Assembly: GCA_017411125.1 (NCBI GenBank)
Contig: JAFPNP010000098.1
Span: 1 to 9,001 of the forward strand
Length of the DNA: 9,001 nucleotides
Reading direction: 5' to 3'
Source: Kiritimatiellia bacterium
GTDB lineage: Bacteria > Verrucomicrobiota > Kiritimatiellia > RFP12 > UBA1067
The position numbers were made by a program, and so were the translations under genes. Below are positions 6,249 to 9,001 of this stretch, in pieces. How positions within the stretch are numbered: position 1 is the first letter of the stretch; every line of letters begins with the position of its first letter. The notes beneath the pieces were generated by a model that was not told the DNA's origin, did no database searches, and worked only from the letters and a program-made list of their open reading frames with translations.

Positions 6249-7703
6249 ATGCACTCCCGCTGCATGAAACCTGCCGAAAGACTGAAAATGCTCGAGGAGG
6301 CCCCTCTCGGCGGCCTCCTCTTGAAGTTTTCATGGCCCGCGCTGGTCTCCATGACCTTGAGCGCGCTCTACTCGATAGTAGACAGAATATATATCGGCCA
6401 GGGATGCGGGCAGGACGCGATGGCGGGGCTTACGCTCGTGTTCCCCGTCATGATGGCGTTCGGCGCATTCGGCGTGTTCGCGGGCGTCGGGCATTCTGCG
6501 GTGCTCTCCATCAAACTCGGCGAGGGCGACCGCGCGTCTTGCGAAAAGGCGCTCGGAGAACTGGTAGCGCTCAAGCTGCTGTTTTTCGTCACGCTGCCTC
6601 CGCTTGTGTTCGCGTTCCTCGATCCCGTGCTTCGGTGGTCCGGCGGAACGGCCGTGACCGAGGGAGCGCTCGAAATGGCGAAGACGTACCTTCGCATCGT
6701 ACTGTTCTCTCATCTGTTTTCCCACCTTGCGTTCGGATTGTCCGCCGCGATGCGCAGCGAAGGCGCGGTCGTGCAGTCCATGATGTGCATGATCGTCGGA
6801 TTCGGAATGAACCTCGTGCTGGATCCGGTTTTCATTTTCGTCCTCGACATGGGCGTCGCCGGCGCCGCATGGGCCACGAACATTGCTATGGCGTGTTCGT
6901 GCGCACTGGCGCTGTGGCACTACAGGCCGGGACGCAGTGTCGTGCGTCTGCGGTGGCGGCGGATCGGCTTCCACGGGAACATTCTTGCAAAAGCGTGCGG
7001 CATCGGCCTCGCGCCCGCGCTGCAGCAGGTCTCGGGAAGTCTCGTGAACGTCTCGCTCCAACTCGCGTTCGCGCATTGGTCGGCAGACAAAACGTCCGCC
7101 ACGGCCCAGCTCGCCTCGCTCGGCATCTTCCAAATGGTGACGATGTTTTTCGTCATGCCTCTGATGGGCGTGCAGCAAGGGCTCGCCCCCGTCATGGGCT
7201 ACAACTGGGGAGCGCGAAACTACGGACGGGTGCGGCAGGCGCTGATCGTCGGGCTATGGGTCTCGACGGCGGTCGCGGCTTTCGCGGCGCTGGCACAAGT
7301 AACTGGCGCCAGCGCGATAGTGCGGCTGTTTTCGAACGGAGAGGATTCGGGCTTTGTGCAAATGGCGGCCGGGGATCTGCGCGTTTCAAACTGCATGCTG
7401 TGGTGCATCGGTCTGAACGTGGTGGCCACGACATACTTCCAATCCATAGGCAGACCGCGGACGGCAATAGTCCTGTCACTGCTGCGACAGGTAATCTGCC
7501 TTATACCATGCATTTGGCTCCTGCCGTACATCGCGAACGCCACGGGAATCTGCGCCCCCGCGACGGCAATATGGCTGGCGATGCCCGCGTCGGACGTGCT
7601 GGCATGCGTCGCGACGGTGCCGCCCTTCCTCGCGCACGCGCGCTTTCTGCTCCGCGCCGGCTCCAGACGCCGCGTCAGTCCCGGAACACATCCGAGAAGA
7701 TAG
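6249..7703 (+). CDS. MATE-family efflux transporter (MepA-like)
   Basis: MATE proteins are inner-membrane antiporters with about 12 helices that export drugs, organic cations or metabolites in exchange for Na+ or H+. The 484-residue product is family-sized and very hydrophobic. Recognisable signatures, numbered from the first Met, are the N-terminal LLLKFSWPALVSM followed by IVDRIYIGQG (43-52), LDPVFIFVLDMGVAGAAWAT (191-210), ALQQVSGSLVN (257-267), GVQQGLAPVMGYNWGARNYGRV (start 307), and YFQSIGRPRTA (397-407) followed by LLRQVICLIP. The substrate cannot be read from the sequence. The start is uncertain: the ATG at 6249 has only GGGG very close to it, while the in-frame ATGs at 6264 and 6288 (residues 6 and 14) would also leave a normal MATE N-terminus. 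It lies 7 bases after the LRR gene and is probably on the same transcript. Its last 29 bases overlap the convergent phosphoesterase gene. Confidence 0.93.
   Translation: MHSRCMKPAERLKMLEEAPLGGLLLKFSWPALVSMTLSALYSIVDRIYIGQGCGQDAMAGLTLVFPVMMAFGAFGVFAGVGHSAVLSIKLGEGDRASCEKALGELVALKLLFFVTLPPLVFAFLDPVLRWSGGTAVTEGALEMAKTYLRIVLFSHLFSHLAFGLSAAMRSEGAVVQSMMCMIVGFGMNLVLDPVFIFVLDMGVAGAAWATNIAMACSCALALWHYRPGRSVVRLRWRRIGFHGNILAKACGIGLAPALQQVSGSLVNVSLQLAFAHWSADKTSATAQLASLGIFQMVTMFFVMPLMGVQQGLAPVMGYNWGARNYGRVRQALIVGLWVSTAVAAFAALAQVTGASAIVRLFSNGEDSGFVQMAAGDLRVSNCMLWCIGLNVVATTYFQSIGRPRTAIVLSLLRQVICLIPCIWLLPYIANATGICAPATAIWLAMPASDVLACVATVPPFLAHARFLLRAGSRRRVSPGTHPRR
6294..6320 (+). other. Perfect 9-bp inverted repeat within the 5' end of the MATE gene
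   Basis: GAGGAGGCC at 6294-6302 is the exact reverse complement of GGCCTCCTC at 6312-6320, with a 9-base loop. The stem is GC-rich and should fold stably in the mRNA about 45 bases after the first possible start codon. It hides an AGGAGG sequence that looks like a strong Shine-Dalgarno site, and it is followed by TTGAAGTTTT. It may slow early elongation or act as a weak pause or attenuator. It is also fully accounted for as coding sequence (EEAPLGGLL), so a role is speculative. Confidence 0.4.
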
Positions 7704-9001
7704 CCGCTCCGTGCCGTCCAAAGGAATTCGCCGGGCGCACCGCAAAACGGTATTCGGTGCCGCGCTCCGGCGCCAGTTTTCCGTTGGGCCGCGGCAGTTC
7801 CGAAACCGCGAACAGGCACGTGGTAGTCTCGTCGTCGCGTTCCGGCGCCCAGTAGAAATGCGGCGAATACACTCGCTTCGTCATCCACGTCTTGTCGCGG
7901 TCGACCTCTCGCGCCTCGACGCGCACTTCGTAGTCGAACGCCCGTTCGCCGCCGTCAAGGCCGCGCACCGTGGGGAATGAGACCGCGACCTGTTTCGTCT
8001 TTTTGCGGCACCTGTCCTCTCCGTCGATCCGCTCCACCTTCACCTTCGCGCCGGCGGCAAACTGTGGTGCGGAGAATTTTGCCGCCCGCCGGGCGAACGT
8101 CTCCGCCTCCGCCGGAAGCGGCACAACCCAGTCCGGCCCGACCGGAAGGCCGTTCTTGAAATCATATCGTTCGAGAACAAGCCTGTCGTCATACACGATC
8201 ATGATCTGTCCATGGTGTCCATCCCTGCAGGCAAGCGGCGGCATCTGTTGCGTTCTGGCGTCCTTCGCGCCGAATATGCGAGAATTCTCGCGTCCGCCGA
8301 ACGGAATGAGATACCTAAGGGACGCCGTGCCCACGCTGGTGAACGCGCCTCGCCAGAGCGTGCGGTCGTCCGTGAGCGGGGTGTGGGAGTGCCCGGAAAA
8401 AGAAACGGCATTTGGAAACGCGGCCAAGGCGCGAGTGGCTTCGCCGCTGTCCTGTCCCCAAGTCCATGGTGCGGAGCAAGTGCCCTTCGGATGGTAGTGC
8501 TGCGTGTAGAAAAACGGTTTAGTTCCCTCAAGTTCCTTCCTGTGTCCATTCAGGAACGCGGCGACCGCGCCTTTTTTGTCGAACTCGTCATAATGGACGC
8601 CCACGAACTTGTAGCCCTTGACGTCCTTTATGTACATGGGAGCGTAATCTTCGTCGAACGCCTCTTTCCAGCTTTTTGCGATGTTGCCGCCCTTCCCGAT
8701 GGCCTCCGCCCCTTCCGCCATCGCCCGCTTCGCATTTTTAGTCCAGAGCCATCCACCGACATCATGGTTACCGTAGACGAACACCTTCTCCACCTTCCCG
8801 CCGTCGGGACGCTTCCCGTCAGGAAACACCTTGCGCCACGTGTCGCCAACCATCTTAAGTTCCGAAACGAGGCCGCTGTCGGCCATGTCGCCGGCGACCA
8901 CGACCACGTCTACGCTCCTAGAAGCGAAATAGCGCAAGGCTTTCTCGAACATGTCACATGTACCGACGCTGCGGGGATCGTCCGGCGCGCCGTCGAAAAC
9001 A
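7675..9001 (-). CDS. Calcineurin-like metallophosphoesterase with FnIII-like C-terminal domain (5' end outside window)
   Basis: This is a two-metal phosphoesterase of the calcineurin-like superfamily. The frame stays open to the window edge, and the codons before the ATG at 8950-8952 read like the region before the first helix (APDDPRSVGTCD). That Met is therefore probably internal, and the N-terminal DxH metal motif lies outside the window. Numbering from that Met, the visible metal-site motifs are GDMAD (21-25), GNHD (61-64), a His pair in QHYH (151-154) and GHSH (187-190), so the catalytic core looks intact. After about residue 300 comes a beta-rich tail ending in EYRFAVRPANSFG (400-412), a sequence typical of fibronectin type III-like folds. 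Such a tail often goes with secreted or periplasmic enzymes, but the signal peptide would be upstream and cannot be checked. The substrate could be a nucleotide, a phosphodiester or a phosphoprotein. The stop, TGA (TCA on the + strand at 7675-7677), lies inside the end of the MATE gene. Confidence 0.9.
   Translation of the reverse strand, partial: VFDGAPDDPRSVGTCDMFEKALRYFASRSVDVVVVAGDMADSGLVSELKMVGDTWRKVFPDGKRPDGGKVEKVFVYGNHDVGGWLWTKNAKRAMAEGAEAIGKGGNIAKSWKEAFDEDYAPMYIKDVKGYKFVGVHYDEFDKKGAVAAFLNGHRKELEGTKPFFYTQHYHPKGTCSAPWTWGQDSGEATRALAAFPNAVSFSGHSHTPLTDDRTLWRGAFTSVGTASLRYLIPFGGRENSRIFGAKDARTQQMPPLACRDGHHGQIMIVYDDRLVLERYDFKNGLPVGPDWVVPLPAEAETFARRAAKFSAPQFAAGAKVKVERIDGEDRCRKKTKQVAVSFPTVRGLDGGERAFDYEVRVEAREVDRDKTWMTKRVYSPHFYWAPERDDETTTCLFAVSELPRPNGKLAPERGTEYRFAVRPANSFGRHGAAIFSDVFRD

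Noticed and set aside
6332..7855. A 507-codon plus-strand open frame overlapping the MATE gene in another frame
   Set aside because: The product is highly Arg-rich and without motifs, and it runs on into the antisense of the phosphoesterase gene. The MATE frame carries all the family signatures.
8950..8952. Start codon of the phosphoesterase at the ATG on the minus strand
   Set aside because: The frame stays open upstream to the window edge, and starting here would remove the first metal-binding motif, so this Met is probably internal.

Overview
This 9 kb window is GC-rich and almost entirely coding. The gaps between genes are 30, 46 and 7 bases, and the only convergent pair overlaps tail to tail. 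It holds five protein genes: the 3' end of a dTDP-glucose 4,6-dehydratase gene, a complete bacterial alpha-2-macroglobulin (A2M) gene, a leucine-rich-repeat (LRR) lipoprotein gene, a MATE-family efflux gene, and, on the opposite strand, a calcineurin-like metallophosphoesterase gene whose 5' end lies outside the window. I see no tRNA, rRNA, CRISPR array, insertion sequence, prophage gene or convincing rho-independent terminator.

The organism is most likely a free-living or gut-type Gram-negative (diderm) bacterium. The signs are a nucleotide-sugar gene for surface polysaccharide, two predicted lipoproteins, and a YfhM-type A2M, a periplasmic protease trap known from Gram-negative bacteria. 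The phylum cannot be fixed from the sequence. GC-rich PVC-group (Kiritimatiellota/Verrucomicrobiota-like) or proteobacterial origins would all fit.

Layout. Bases 1-447 (+): C-terminal part of RfbB/RmlB. Bases 478-5409 (+): a 1643-residue A2M with an intact CLEQ thioester site, a Thr/Ala/Asn-rich tether after the signal peptide and a Gly/Arg-rich bait-like segment. Bases 5440-5448: an extended -10 promoter sits so close to the next start codon that its transcript should be leaderless or nearly so. Bases 5456-6241 (+): a small lipoprotein built of eight regular 23-24-residue LRRs. Bases 6249-7703 (+): a MATE multidrug/cation antiporter, probably co-transcribed with the LRR gene. Bases 7675-9001 (-): the metallophosphoesterase with a beta-rich, FnIII-like tail, overlapping the MATE gene by 29 bases.

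How the genes may work together is inference. RfbB makes dTDP-4-keto-6-deoxyglucose for surface glycans. The A2M would trap proteases that breach the envelope, and the LRR lipoprotein may sit in the same compartment and bind a protein partner. The usual partner of YfhM-type A2M, penicillin-binding protein PbpC, is not next to it here. No clearly new system is visible. The A2M/LRR-lipoprotein pairing and the leaderless LRR promoter are the points most worth following.
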